Of a stretch of 40,946 nt of DNA, positions 32,671 to 39,447 are shown piece by piece. The stretch's first letter is position 1, and the number at the start of each line of letters is the position of its first letter. The position numbers and the translations under genes are program-made. Under the pieces are notes generated by a model. The model saw only the letters and a list, made by a program, of their open reading frames with translations, was not told where the DNA came from and did not search any database. Source of the stretch: Bacteroidales bacterium (GTDB taxonomy: Bacteria > Bacteroidota > Bacteroidia > Bacteroidales > UBA932); assembly GCA_016281315.1 (NCBI GenBank), contig JAEEIJ010000093.1:1-40946 (forward strand). Reading direction: 5' to 3'.

Positions 32671-34878
32671 TTAACGTAAAATGTCGTTCAGAATGCTGCT
32701 GGCGGCCTCCCGGGCACCTTCACCGGGACCCTGGATCACCAGCGGATAGGGGTGGAAGGCGCTCCTGACGATAATGGCGTTCTCCGTGCCCCGCAGGTAG
32801 TAGGCGGGATGCTCCGGCGCCACTTCCTTCAGGGCGATGCGGGCCTTGTAACCGCCGGCCGATTTTTCCAGCGAAGAGACAAAACGCAGGCGGAAGCCTT
32901 TCTCCGATGCCTCCTGCACCCGGGCCGCCCATTGGGGCTCATAGGCCTCCAGTGCAGCATAAAACTGCTCCAGGCTGCCTCCCAGGACGGATGACGGCAC
33001 CACGGGCTCGATGGCCACGTCCTCCTCTTCCAGCTGCACGCCGGCCTCCCGGGAGAGGATCAGCAGTTTCCGGAGGGCGTCGCGGCCGCCCAGGTCCGTG
33101 CGGGGATCGGTCTCCGTGAGGCCTTCGGCCGCCGCAGTCTTCACGAGCGAGCAGAAGCTGGTTCCGCCGGGCCGATAATCCCCCAGAATCTGGTTCAGCG
33201 TGCAGGACACGACGGCCTCGATGGAGAGGACCTCGTTGCAGCTGTTCGCCCCGCGGGCGATGGATTCCAGGATGGGAAGGGCCGCGCCCACGGTGGTCTC
33301 GTAGCGCAGCGGCGCGCCGTTTTCGCGGGCGGCGGCGTGCATCGCGGCGTATTCCGCATAAGGGACGGCGAGGGAGCGGCGGTTGGAAGAAACGATGCCG
33401 ATGCCCGCCTGCAGCAGGTCCGTATAGCGCTTATAGAGCGTCTTGCTGTTGGTGGCGTCCACGAAGAGGGAGCCCTTGGGAGCCGCCTGAAGGACGGCGT
33501 CGATGTAGTCCCCTTCCCGGCCGATGACAGGCGCTCCGCCGAGGTCGATGCCGTAACGGCGGCTGTTCGCGCGGCCCGCCACGCGGAGGACCTTCCCACT
33601 GCGCTCCTTCACGGCCGCGGCGCTCTCCTGAATAAGGCCGATCAAGGCGTTGGCGACTGCCCCGTCGCCGGCGATGAACACGTTCACCTCCCGCACCGGC
33701 AGCTCCTGGAAAAACGCCCGGTGAATCGCCCGCAGGGCCTGTTCCAGCACGGATTCTTTCACCGTAAAATTAATCCCATTCCCCTCTTCCTTTATCTCAA
33801 TTGCTTTTATTCCAGCATCCTCCAGTGTTTTCGCAACGGTCTCTCCGGAGGACACACTCCCTTGGTCGCTGAATAGGGGGCCGATGCTCCCGCGGGAGTG
33901 TGCTCCCCCAGAGAGCCCATCCGGATCGGATTTAGCGGAGGGCGATGCCCCTGAGGGAACATCGGCCTTCTTTTTCGTGACCGAAGGGGCATCCCCTCCG
34001 GTAAAGCCGGGGAGAGAACCCACCAGACGAATCACATTCTTATCGGAGGCGACGCCGATCCAGCGGGTGGGGTCCGGGGCGGCGCCGATGACGGTGTATT
34101 TGCCGTCGGGAGCGAAAGTGTTGCGGATTTCAATGTCGATGCCGGCGGCCATCGCAGGGGCGACGGTGGGGGCATACAGCACCTTGGCGCCGTGGGAGGC
34201 CATATCCAGCGCGGCGGCATAGGAGATGTGGGGGATCGTGCGGGCGGCGGGAACCTGTTTCGGGTTCGCCGTCATAATGCCGGGGACGTCGGTCCAGATC
34301 TGGAGGCTCTCCGCCTGCACGGCGGCGGCGTAGAGGGCGGCGGTGTAGTCCGAGCCGCCGCGGCCCAGGGTGGACACCTTCCCGGAGGCTTCCCGGCAGA
34401 TGAAGCCGGGGGCGACGTAAACATCGGCCTCAAGGGCCTCCACGGCCTTTTTGATGCGGCGGAAGGTTTCCGGCTCGTCGCCTTTTACCACGAGGTCCCG
34501 GGAGTCCAGCCAGCGCACTTTATACCCTTCGGTCTCCAGTTTGGCGGCAAGGAGGGTGGTGGAGAGGATTTCGCCGTAGGTGACCCGTTCGTCGGCGGGC
34601 GCCGCCCAAAGCGCGGCGAAGAGGGCGTTCAGGCGCTCCTGCAGTTCTTCCCGCTCGGAGCCGGTGAAAAGGCGGCGCACCATATCGGCGTGACGGGCCT
34701 TCATCTCCCTGATGGCGGCGGGATCTCCGCCCAGGAGGGCGTCCGTGCAGCCCGCGATGGCGCTGGAGACCAGGATGACCCGGCCCCTGGCGGCCTCGCG
34801 CTCCACAATGTCCAGCACCCGCGACACCTGCGTAGCACCGGCAACGGACGATCCGCCGAATTTCAAAACCCTGAACAT
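32671..34878 (-). CDS. thrA: Bifunctional aspartokinase / homoserine dehydrogenase, shortened, with in-frame insert
   Basis: The fusion phosphorylates aspartate and reduces aspartate semialdehyde to homoserine, feeding lysine/DAP, threonine and methionine. From ATG 34878 it is 735 residues, against about 810-820 for typical ThrA/MetL. The kinase part shows VLKFGGSSVAG, ILVSSAIAGCTDALL, VTYGEILSTTLLAA, TLGRGGSDYTAALYAAAV and TDVPGIMTANPKQVP. The homoserine dehydrogenase part shows VNVFIAGDGAVANALIGLI, SNRRSLAVPYAEYA, LRYETTVGAALPIL and AVVSCTLNQIL. Between them only one ACT-like unit remains, where relatives have two. It is split by an insert at about 292-346 encoded by two palindromes. Feedback control is therefore probably altered. 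The order and frame are intact. Confidence 0.92.
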   Translation of the reverse strand: MFRVLKFGGSSVAGATQVSRVLDIVEREAARGRVILVSSAIAGCTDALLGGDPAAIREMKARHADMVRRLFTGSEREELQERLNALFAALWAAPADERVTYGEILSTTLLAAKLETEGYKVRWLDSRDLVVKGDEPETFRRIKKAVEALEADVYVAPGFICREASGKVSTLGRGGSDYTAALYAAAVQAESLQIWTDVPGIMTANPKQVPAARTIPHISYAAALDMASHGAKVLYAPTVAPAMAAGIDIEIRNTFAPDGKYTVIGAAPDPTRWIGVASDKNVIRLVGSLPGFTGGDAPSVTKKKADVPSGASPSAKSDPDGLSGGAHSRGSIGPLFSDQGSVSSGETVAKTLEDAGIKAIEIKEEGNGINFTVKESVLEQALRAIHRAFFQELPVREVNVFIAGDGAVANALIGLIQESAAAVKERSGKVLRVAGRANSRRYGIDLGGAPVIGREGDYIDAVLQAAPKGSLFVDATNSKTLYKRYTDLLQAGIGIVSSNRRSLAVPYAEYAAMHAAARENGAPLRYETTVGAALPILESIARGANSCNEVLSIEAVVSCTLNQILGDYRPGGTSFCSLVKTAAAEGLTETDPRTDLGGRDALRKLLILSREAGVQLEEEDVAIEPVVPSSVLGGSLEQFYAALEAYEPQWAARVQEASEKGFRLRFVSSLEKSAGGYKARIALKEVAPEHPAYYLRGTENAIIVRSAFHPYPLVIQGPGEGAREAASSILNDILR
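33841..33915. repeat. Palindromic element in frame inside thrA (copy D1)
   Basis: CTCTCCGGAGGACACACTCCC (33841-33861) is inverted at 33894-33915 with a few mismatches and one gap. The outer CCGGAGGACAC...TCCC resembles the ends of the dapE copy. The interior has ATAGGGGGCC (33874-33882), related to the murB copy B interior. Confidence 0.7.
33931..34005. repeat. Second palindrome in frame inside thrA (D2)
   Basis: CGGAGGGCGATGCCCCT (33936-33952) is inverted at 33985-34001 (AGGGGCATCCCCTCCGG) with one extra base on the left arm. The match extends weakly to TTTAG/GTAAA at the edges. It lies 15 bases from D1 and together they make the roughly 55-residue insert in the ACT region. Confidence 0.65.
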
Positions 34879-34886
34879 CTTACTTG

Positions 34887-34894
34887 CAAAGATA
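34887..34894 (-). promoter_or_regulatory. -7 element TATCTTTG for thrA
   Basis: This is an exact TAnnTTTG match 8 nt before ATG 34878 on the minus strand. It is divergent from and only 22 bp away from the cdaA box. Confidence 0.55.
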
Positions 34895-34916
34895 AGGTTT
34901 TCTGCGGAAAATGTGC

Positions 34917-34924
34917 TATTTTTG
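34917..34924 (+). promoter_or_regulatory. -7 element TATTTTTG for cdaA
   Basis: This TAnnTTTG match lies 6 nt before the cdaA ATG, implying a near-leaderless mRNA. The thrA and cdaA promoters share a 52-bp intergenic region. Confidence 0.5.
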
Positions 34925-34930
34925 TATGCT

Positions 34931-35746
34931 ATGTTGAAAGCGCTCACCATATTCGGTTTCTTGAGCTTCGGCTGGGCCGACATCCTGGACATCCTGATGG
35001 TGGCCACCCTCATCTTTTTCCTCATCCGGGGCATCCGCGGGGACAGCACCATCCTGAACATCGTCCTGGTGCTGGTGTTCCTCCTCATCCTGCAGGGAAT
35101 CGTGAGCGCGCTTAATATGCGGATGATGACCGTACTGCTGAACACCCTCCTGGATGTGGGTGTGCTGGCCCTCATCATTCTCTTCCAGCCGGAAATCCGG
35201 CACCTGCTGAACCGCTTCGCCGTCCAGAGCGGCCTTACCCGCCGCACCAGCCAGCTGTTCAACCGCATTATGGGCATCAAGGAAGAGAAGATGGGCACCC
35301 AGAGCGCGGAAGAGCTGGTGGAGGCCGTGCGGGCGATGTCGGCGGAAAAGACCGGCGCCCTCATCGTCATCCAGCACAAAGGCCAGATGGACGAGTATAT
35401 GTCCACCGGAGACCGTTTCGAGGCCGATATCAACCGTCGCCTCATTATGAATATCTTCTTCAAGAACTCGCCCCTGCACGACGGTGCGATGATCATCATC
35501 GGCGACCATATCGCCGCCGCCCGCTGCCAACTCCCGATGACCAGCCGCACGGACATTCCCGCCCATTACGGGATGCGGCACCGCGCCGCCATCGGCCTCA
35601 CGGAAGACACGGATGCGGACGTCCTGGTGGTCTCCGAGGAAACCGGCCGGATCAGTTTCGTGCGCGGCGGGGAAATCCAGACAATCCAGGATATTAAGGA
35701 ACTCCGCCAGCTGGTGGGTTCGCTGATGACCAAGGAGGGAGAATAG
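34931..35746 (+). CDS. cdaA: Diadenylate cyclase CdaA
   Basis: CdaA makes the second messenger cyclic di-AMP from two ATP. From ATG 34931 the protein is 271 residues, the usual size. Three N-terminal membrane helices (about 10-80: ILDILMVATLIFFLIRG, ILNIVLVLVFLLILQGI, TLLDVGVLALIILFQPE) anchor it. The DAC domain has GALIVIQHKG, the catalytic motif LHDGAMIII and the ATP-binding YGMRHRAAIGLTE. The motifs are intact. Neither a CdaR partner nor a phosphodiesterase lies nearby. The position between the aspartokinase and mutS2, close to the DAP/murein genes, fits a link between c-di-AMP and envelope physiology known in other bacteria. The ATG is chosen because a -7 box immediately precedes it. Confidence 0.95.
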   Translation: MLKALTIFGFLSFGWADILDILMVATLIFFLIRGIRGDSTILNIVLVLVFLLILQGIVSALNMRMMTVLLNTLLDVGVLALIILFQPEIRHLLNRFAVQSGLTRRTSQLFNRIMGIKEEKMGTQSAEELVEAVRAMSAEKTGALIVIQHKGQMDEYMSTGDRFEADINRRLIMNIFFKNSPLHDGAMIIIGDHIAAARCQLPMTSRTDIPAHYGMRHRAAIGLTEDTDADVLVVSEETGRISFVRGGEIQTIQDIKELRQLVGSLMTKEGE

Positions 35747-35747
35747 C

Positions 35748-38219
35748 GTGGACACAAGGCTGGAAGCGAAACTGGGGTTCGACAAAGTGCGCGCCGCCGT
35801 CCAGGGCCGGTGCTCCACCGACTACGCGGCCACCCGGGTGACGGAGGAGGAATTCGTGGCCGATGCCGGCGAAATCCGCCGCCGGCAGCTCCTCACGGAC
35901 GAAATGCGCCTCATCCTGATGTTCGAGGACGCCTTTCCCACCGCCGGTTACATCGACGCCATCCCCTTCCTCGAACCCATCGGCAAGAATGCCTCCATCG
36001 ACCTCCTTTCCCTGGGGAAACTGCGCACGCTGCTGGACACCCTCCGGCGCGCCCTGCACTTCTTCCATACGGTGAAGGAGGGCATCTACCCCAACCTCCA
36101 GCACCTCGCCGCCGGCATCAGCGCTCCGGCGGAGGTCATCGGCCGCATCGACGCCATCCTGGACCGGCACGGGGAAATGAAAGACACCGCGTCGGACGAG
36201 CTCTACAGCATCCGCCGCAGCATCAAGGATAAGGAAATCAATGTCTCCAAACGGATGAACGCCATCCTCCGCCAGGCGCAGGCCGAGGGCATCGCGGACG
36301 CCGACGCCTCGGTGAGCATCCGCGACGGGAAGATGCTCATTCCGGTGGCATCGGCCAAAAAGAGACAGTTCCAGGGCTATATCTACGACGAAAGCGCCAC
36401 CGGAAAGACCGCCTTTATGGAACCGGCGGAGATTGTGGCGCTGCAGAACGAAATCGCCCAGCTGCATTTCGACGAGACGCGCGAGATGGCCCGCATCCTC
36501 TACGAGTTCGCAGAGTTCCTCAGGCCCTTCGTGCCGGAACTCATCGCCGGAGCCACCTTCGTCGGAGAACTGGACTTCAATATGGCCAAGGCCCAGGTGG
36601 CCCTGGACTACATAGCCGGGATGCCGGTCATCTCGGAAGACGGCTCCCTGCAGCTCAGGAAAGCCCGCCACCCCCTGCTGGAAAAATCTTTAAGGAAAGA
36701 GGGTAAGGACATCGTGCCCCTCACGTTAACGCTCACCCCCGAAAAACGGATTCTGCTGATTTCCGGCCCCAACGCCGGCGGCAAGAGCGTGTGCCTGAAG
36801 ACGGCCGGCCTGCTGCAGTATATGTTCCAGTGGGGAATGCTCATTCCCACCTCCGAAACGTCGGAACTGCCTGTGTTTGACCGGATTATGGTCTCCATCG
36901 GCGATGATCAGTCGCTGGAGAACGACCTCTCCACCTACAGTTCTTTCCTCGCCGATATGAAGGCGATGCTCGCCGTGGCCGATGCCCGCACGCTCGTGCT
37001 CATCGACGAATTCGGCTCAGGGACGGAACCCGCGGCCGGCGGAGCCATCGCGGAAGCCATCCTGCACGCGCTGGACGAGCGCGGAGCCTATGGCGTGATC
37101 ACCACCCACTACACGAATCTGAAGCTCTATGCCGCCGGCGCCGGGACGGGCGTGGTGAACGGCGCGATGCAGTTCGATGCTGCCACCGTAGCCCCCCTCT
37201 TCCGTCTGGAAACAGGCCTGCCGGGCTCTTCCTTCGCCTTTGAGCTGGCCCGGAAGATGGGCCTGCCGGAACCGCTGGTCCACGATGCGGAAGAGCGGGC
37301 CGGAGAACAGTTCGTGGGAATGGAGCGGAACCTCCGCAAGATTGCCCGCAGCCGCCGCGCCCTGGACGAGAAACTCTCGCACGTAAAGGCGGCCGATAAA
37401 ACCCTGGAAGGCCTCACGGACCGCTACGAGAAAGAGTTGGAAGAAATCAAAGAGATGCGGCGCAAGATCCTGGACGAGGCCCGGGCGGAGGCGGAAAAGA
37501 TCGTCCGCGAAGCCAACAAGCGCGTAGAAGGAACCATCCGCACCATCCGCGAGTCCCAGGCCGACAAAGCCCAGACCAAGGAGGCCCGCGCCCAACTGCA
37601 GGACTTCCTGGGCGCCCTGGCGGAAGGCCGCGAGAAGCGGGAAGATTATATCGAAAGCAAACTCCAGAAGGTCCAGAAGCAGAAGAGCCGCCGCCGGCAG
37701 CAGGCCCCGAAGGCCGATGAAGATAAGATGGCGGCCTGGCGCAGCGCCCCGCTCAAAGTGGGAGAGAAAGTGCGTATCCTCTCCAACGGAATGGTGGGCG
37801 AAGTGGCCGTGGTGAGCACCAAGGCCGTGAGCGTGGTAGTGGGCAGCGTGGTGACCAAACTGCCGCTGGACCGCGTGGAACGCATTACATCCAACGAATA
37901 CAAGGCGGCCGCCAAGGCTCCCTCGGAACGCCCCCGGCAGGTCTACGACGCCGCGCTCACCGAAAGAAAGGCCCGCTTCAAGCCCGAATTGGACGTGCGC
38001 GGAGAGCGGGTGAACGACGCCCTGGAAATTGTGATGCGATATGTGGACGATGCCATTATGCTGGGGGTGCCGTCGGTGCGAATTTTGCATGGAAAAGGGA
38101 CGGGCGCCCTGCGCGAGGAAATCCAGAAATTCGTGCGCACCGTGCCCGGCGTCAAATCGGCCCAGGACGAACACGTGCAGTTCGGCGGCGCCGGCGTGAC
38201 GGTAATAACATTTGACTGA
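35748..38219 (+). CDS. mutS2: MutS2-family ATPase/endonuclease
   Basis: MutS2 proteins act on branched DNA or, in Bacillus, on collided ribosomes; they are not in mismatch repair. The 823-residue protein starts at GTG 35748, preceded by an unusually good Shine-Dalgarno site AAGGAGGGA (35732-35740), rare in this phylum. Domains: N-terminal core and clamp helices (about 1-300), and the MutS ATPase with Walker A SGPNAGGKS at 339-347. Then come the Walker B LVLIDEFGSGTEPAAG near 416, the long coiled coil (about 520-630), a KOW-like region (VGEKVRILSNGMVGEV), and the C-terminal Smr nuclease domain (about 745-823) with LDVRGERVNDAL and HGKGTGALRE. It follows cdaA by one base. Confidence 0.95.
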   Translation: MDTRLEAKLGFDKVRAAVQGRCSTDYAATRVTEEEFVADAGEIRRRQLLTDEMRLILMFEDAFPTAGYIDAIPFLEPIGKNASIDLLSLGKLRTLLDTLRRALHFFHTVKEGIYPNLQHLAAGISAPAEVIGRIDAILDRHGEMKDTASDELYSIRRSIKDKEINVSKRMNAILRQAQAEGIADADASVSIRDGKMLIPVASAKKRQFQGYIYDESATGKTAFMEPAEIVALQNEIAQLHFDETREMARILYEFAEFLRPFVPELIAGATFVGELDFNMAKAQVALDYIAGMPVISEDGSLQLRKARHPLLEKSLRKEGKDIVPLTLTLTPEKRILLISGPNAGGKSVCLKTAGLLQYMFQWGMLIPTSETSELPVFDRIMVSIGDDQSLENDLSTYSSFLADMKAMLAVADARTLVLIDEFGSGTEPAAGGAIAEAILHALDERGAYGVITTHYTNLKLYAAGAGTGVVNGAMQFDAATVAPLFRLETGLPGSSFAFELARKMGLPEPLVHDAEERAGEQFVGMERNLRKIARSRRALDEKLSHVKAADKTLEGLTDRYEKELEEIKEMRRKILDEARAEAEKIVREANKRVEGTIRTIRESQADKAQTKEARAQLQDFLGALAEGREKREDYIESKLQKVQKQKSRRRQQAPKADEDKMAAWRSAPLKVGEKVRILSNGMVGEVAVVSTKAVSVVVGSVVTKLPLDRVERITSNEYKAAAKAPSERPRQVYDAALTERKARFKPELDVRGERVNDALEIVMRYVDDAIMLGVPSVRILHGKGTGALREEIQKFVRTVPGVKSAQDEHVQFGGAGVTVITFD

Positions 38220-38222
38220 CCA

Positions 38223-38597
38223 ATGAACCTATTAAGGACCAGTAAACTGGGGAAAACGGGCGAAGACGTCGCCTGCGACTTCCTGCTTTCGCGGGGGCAT
38301 CAGATCCTGGACCGCAACTGGCGCGCCGGCCACCTGGAACTGGACATCGTGTCCGAAGGCCCGGACGGCCTGCACTTCGTAGAGGTGAAAGCCCGCACGG
38401 CGCCGGTCACGTCCACCCTGACGGACCAGGTGAACCCCGTCAAGCAGAAGCGCATCAGCGCCGCCGCCCGGCAATACCTTGCCAAACACCAGCTCCCGCC
38501 CCGGGAAGTGTTCTTCGACATCGTGTCGGTGCTCTTCGACGGCGGGGAAACGCGTGTCCGCTACATCCCCCAGGCCTGGATCCCCCTGTATGTCTAA
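38223..38597 (+). CDS. YraN-family (UPF0102) endonuclease-like protein
   Basis: This is a 124-residue protein of the UPF0102/YraN family, which has a restriction-endonuclease-like fold. Family features are GKTGEDVACDFLLSRGHQILDRNWRAGHLELDIVSEGPDGLHFVEVKAR, containing the putative catalytic pattern E-x-D...E-x-K (LELD and VEVK). The block QVNPVKQKRISAAARQYL follows. The biochemical role is not settled in the family. It begins three bases after mutS2 and is likely co-transcribed with it. No signal peptide is present. Confidence 0.92.
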   Translation: MNLLRTSKLGKTGEDVACDFLLSRGHQILDRNWRAGHLELDIVSEGPDGLHFVEVKARTAPVTSTLTDQVNPVKQKRISAAARQYLAKHQLPPREVFFDIVSVLFDGGETRVRYIPQAWIPLYV

Positions 38598-38614
38598 TAA
38601 CCACAACTAACACT

Positions 38615-39382
38615 ATGAACCACAGGTACTGCGTAATTATGGCCGACGGTACCGGCTCCACAAGACAGTATCGGCACACCTATGAACGCTTCCTGCAGGT
38701 GGTGCCCCCGGAGAACATCCTGGTGGTCACCCTGGCTTCCTGCGCGGAGCAGGCCCGGCGGGAGCTGCCGGACCTCCCGGAAGGAAACCTCCTACTGGAG
38801 CCCTATGCCCGGAAAACAGCCCCCTGTATGGCCCTGGCGGCCTATACCCTGCTCACCCGCGACCCCGAAGCCGTGATCGTGGCGACGCCCTGGGACCTCG
38901 TGATCCGCGACGAAGAACTCTTCGCCTCCACCCTGGCGGACGCATTCGCCTATGTGGAGGAGCACGACGTCCTGATGACCCTGGGCATCGTTCCCAAAAC
39001 CCCGGATGTGAACTTCGGCTACATCCAGGTGAAAGAGGGGCGCAACGCCCATAAGATGGCCGGCCCCCTGCAGGTGAAAACCTTCACGGAGAAGCCCTCG
39101 CTGGAACTTGCGCAGGTGTTCATCGGCACCGGAGAATTCTTCTGGAACAGCGGTATCTTCATCTGGCGGGCCGCCACCATCGCCAGCCAGATGGAAAAGT
39201 ACATCCCCGAAGTGACGGAACTCTTCCAGGGCTGGCGGGAACACATCGGCGAGCGCCCCTTCATCGAAAGGGCCTATGCCGAATGCCCAAAAGTGTCGCT
39301 GGACTACGGTGTGATGGAGCACACGGACCGCGCCTGGCTGTATCCGGCCAGCTTCGGCTGGGCCGATATCGAGCGCTTGTAG
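38615..39382 (+). CDS. ManC-like nucleotidyltransferase lacking the catalytic signature; probable pseudoenzyme
   Basis: This 255-residue protein is clearly derived from mannose-1-phosphate guanylyltransferase (normally about 355 residues). Conserved segments are YCVIMA at the start, NLLLEPYARKTAPCMALAAYTLL, FTEKPSLELAQVFIGTGEFFWNSGIFIWRA, and YPASFGWADI. The nucleotide-binding and catalytic signature (GGxGxRxxPxSxxxPKQF) is missing. The protein runs from MADGTGS directly to YRHTYERFLQVVP, an in-frame loss of about 24 residues, and the first Gly-Gly is Asp-Gly. The PSDH motif reads PWDL. It also stops right after GWADIERL, losing the C-terminal third. The frame is otherwise clean. It is either a recently decayed gene or a retained non-catalytic protein. 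Confidence 0.75.
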   Translation: MNHRYCVIMADGTGSTRQYRHTYERFLQVVPPENILVVTLASCAEQARRELPDLPEGNLLLEPYARKTAPCMALAAYTLLTRDPEAVIVATPWDLVIRDEELFASTLADAFAYVEEHDVLMTLGIVPKTPDVNFGYIQVKEGRNAHKMAGPLQVKTFTEKPSLELAQVFIGTGEFFWNSGIFIWRAATIASQMEKYIPEVTELFQGWREHIGERPFIERAYAECPKVSLDYGVMEHTDRAWLYPASFGWADIERL

Positions 39383-39420
39383 AATAGGAAAAAATATTCT
39401 ATCTTTGCAAGCTATTTTTG
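39377..39420 (+). promoter_or_regulatory. Tandem -7 elements upstream of secD
   Basis: TATCTTTG (39400-39407) has a TTG at 39377-39379 with a 20-bp spacer, a good Bacteroidota promoter. A second box, TATTTTTG, lies at 39413-39420. The leader before ATG 39448 would be about 25-35 nt. Confidence 0.6.
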
Positions 39421-39447
39421 CAAGTGATAATTTAAAAGAGATAAGAA

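Noticed and set aside
34879..35556. Aspartokinase frame extended upstream to 35556 (961 codons)
   Set aside because: The added part is antisense to cdaA, and a promoter box plus the conserved start MFRVLKFGGSS place the true start at 34878.
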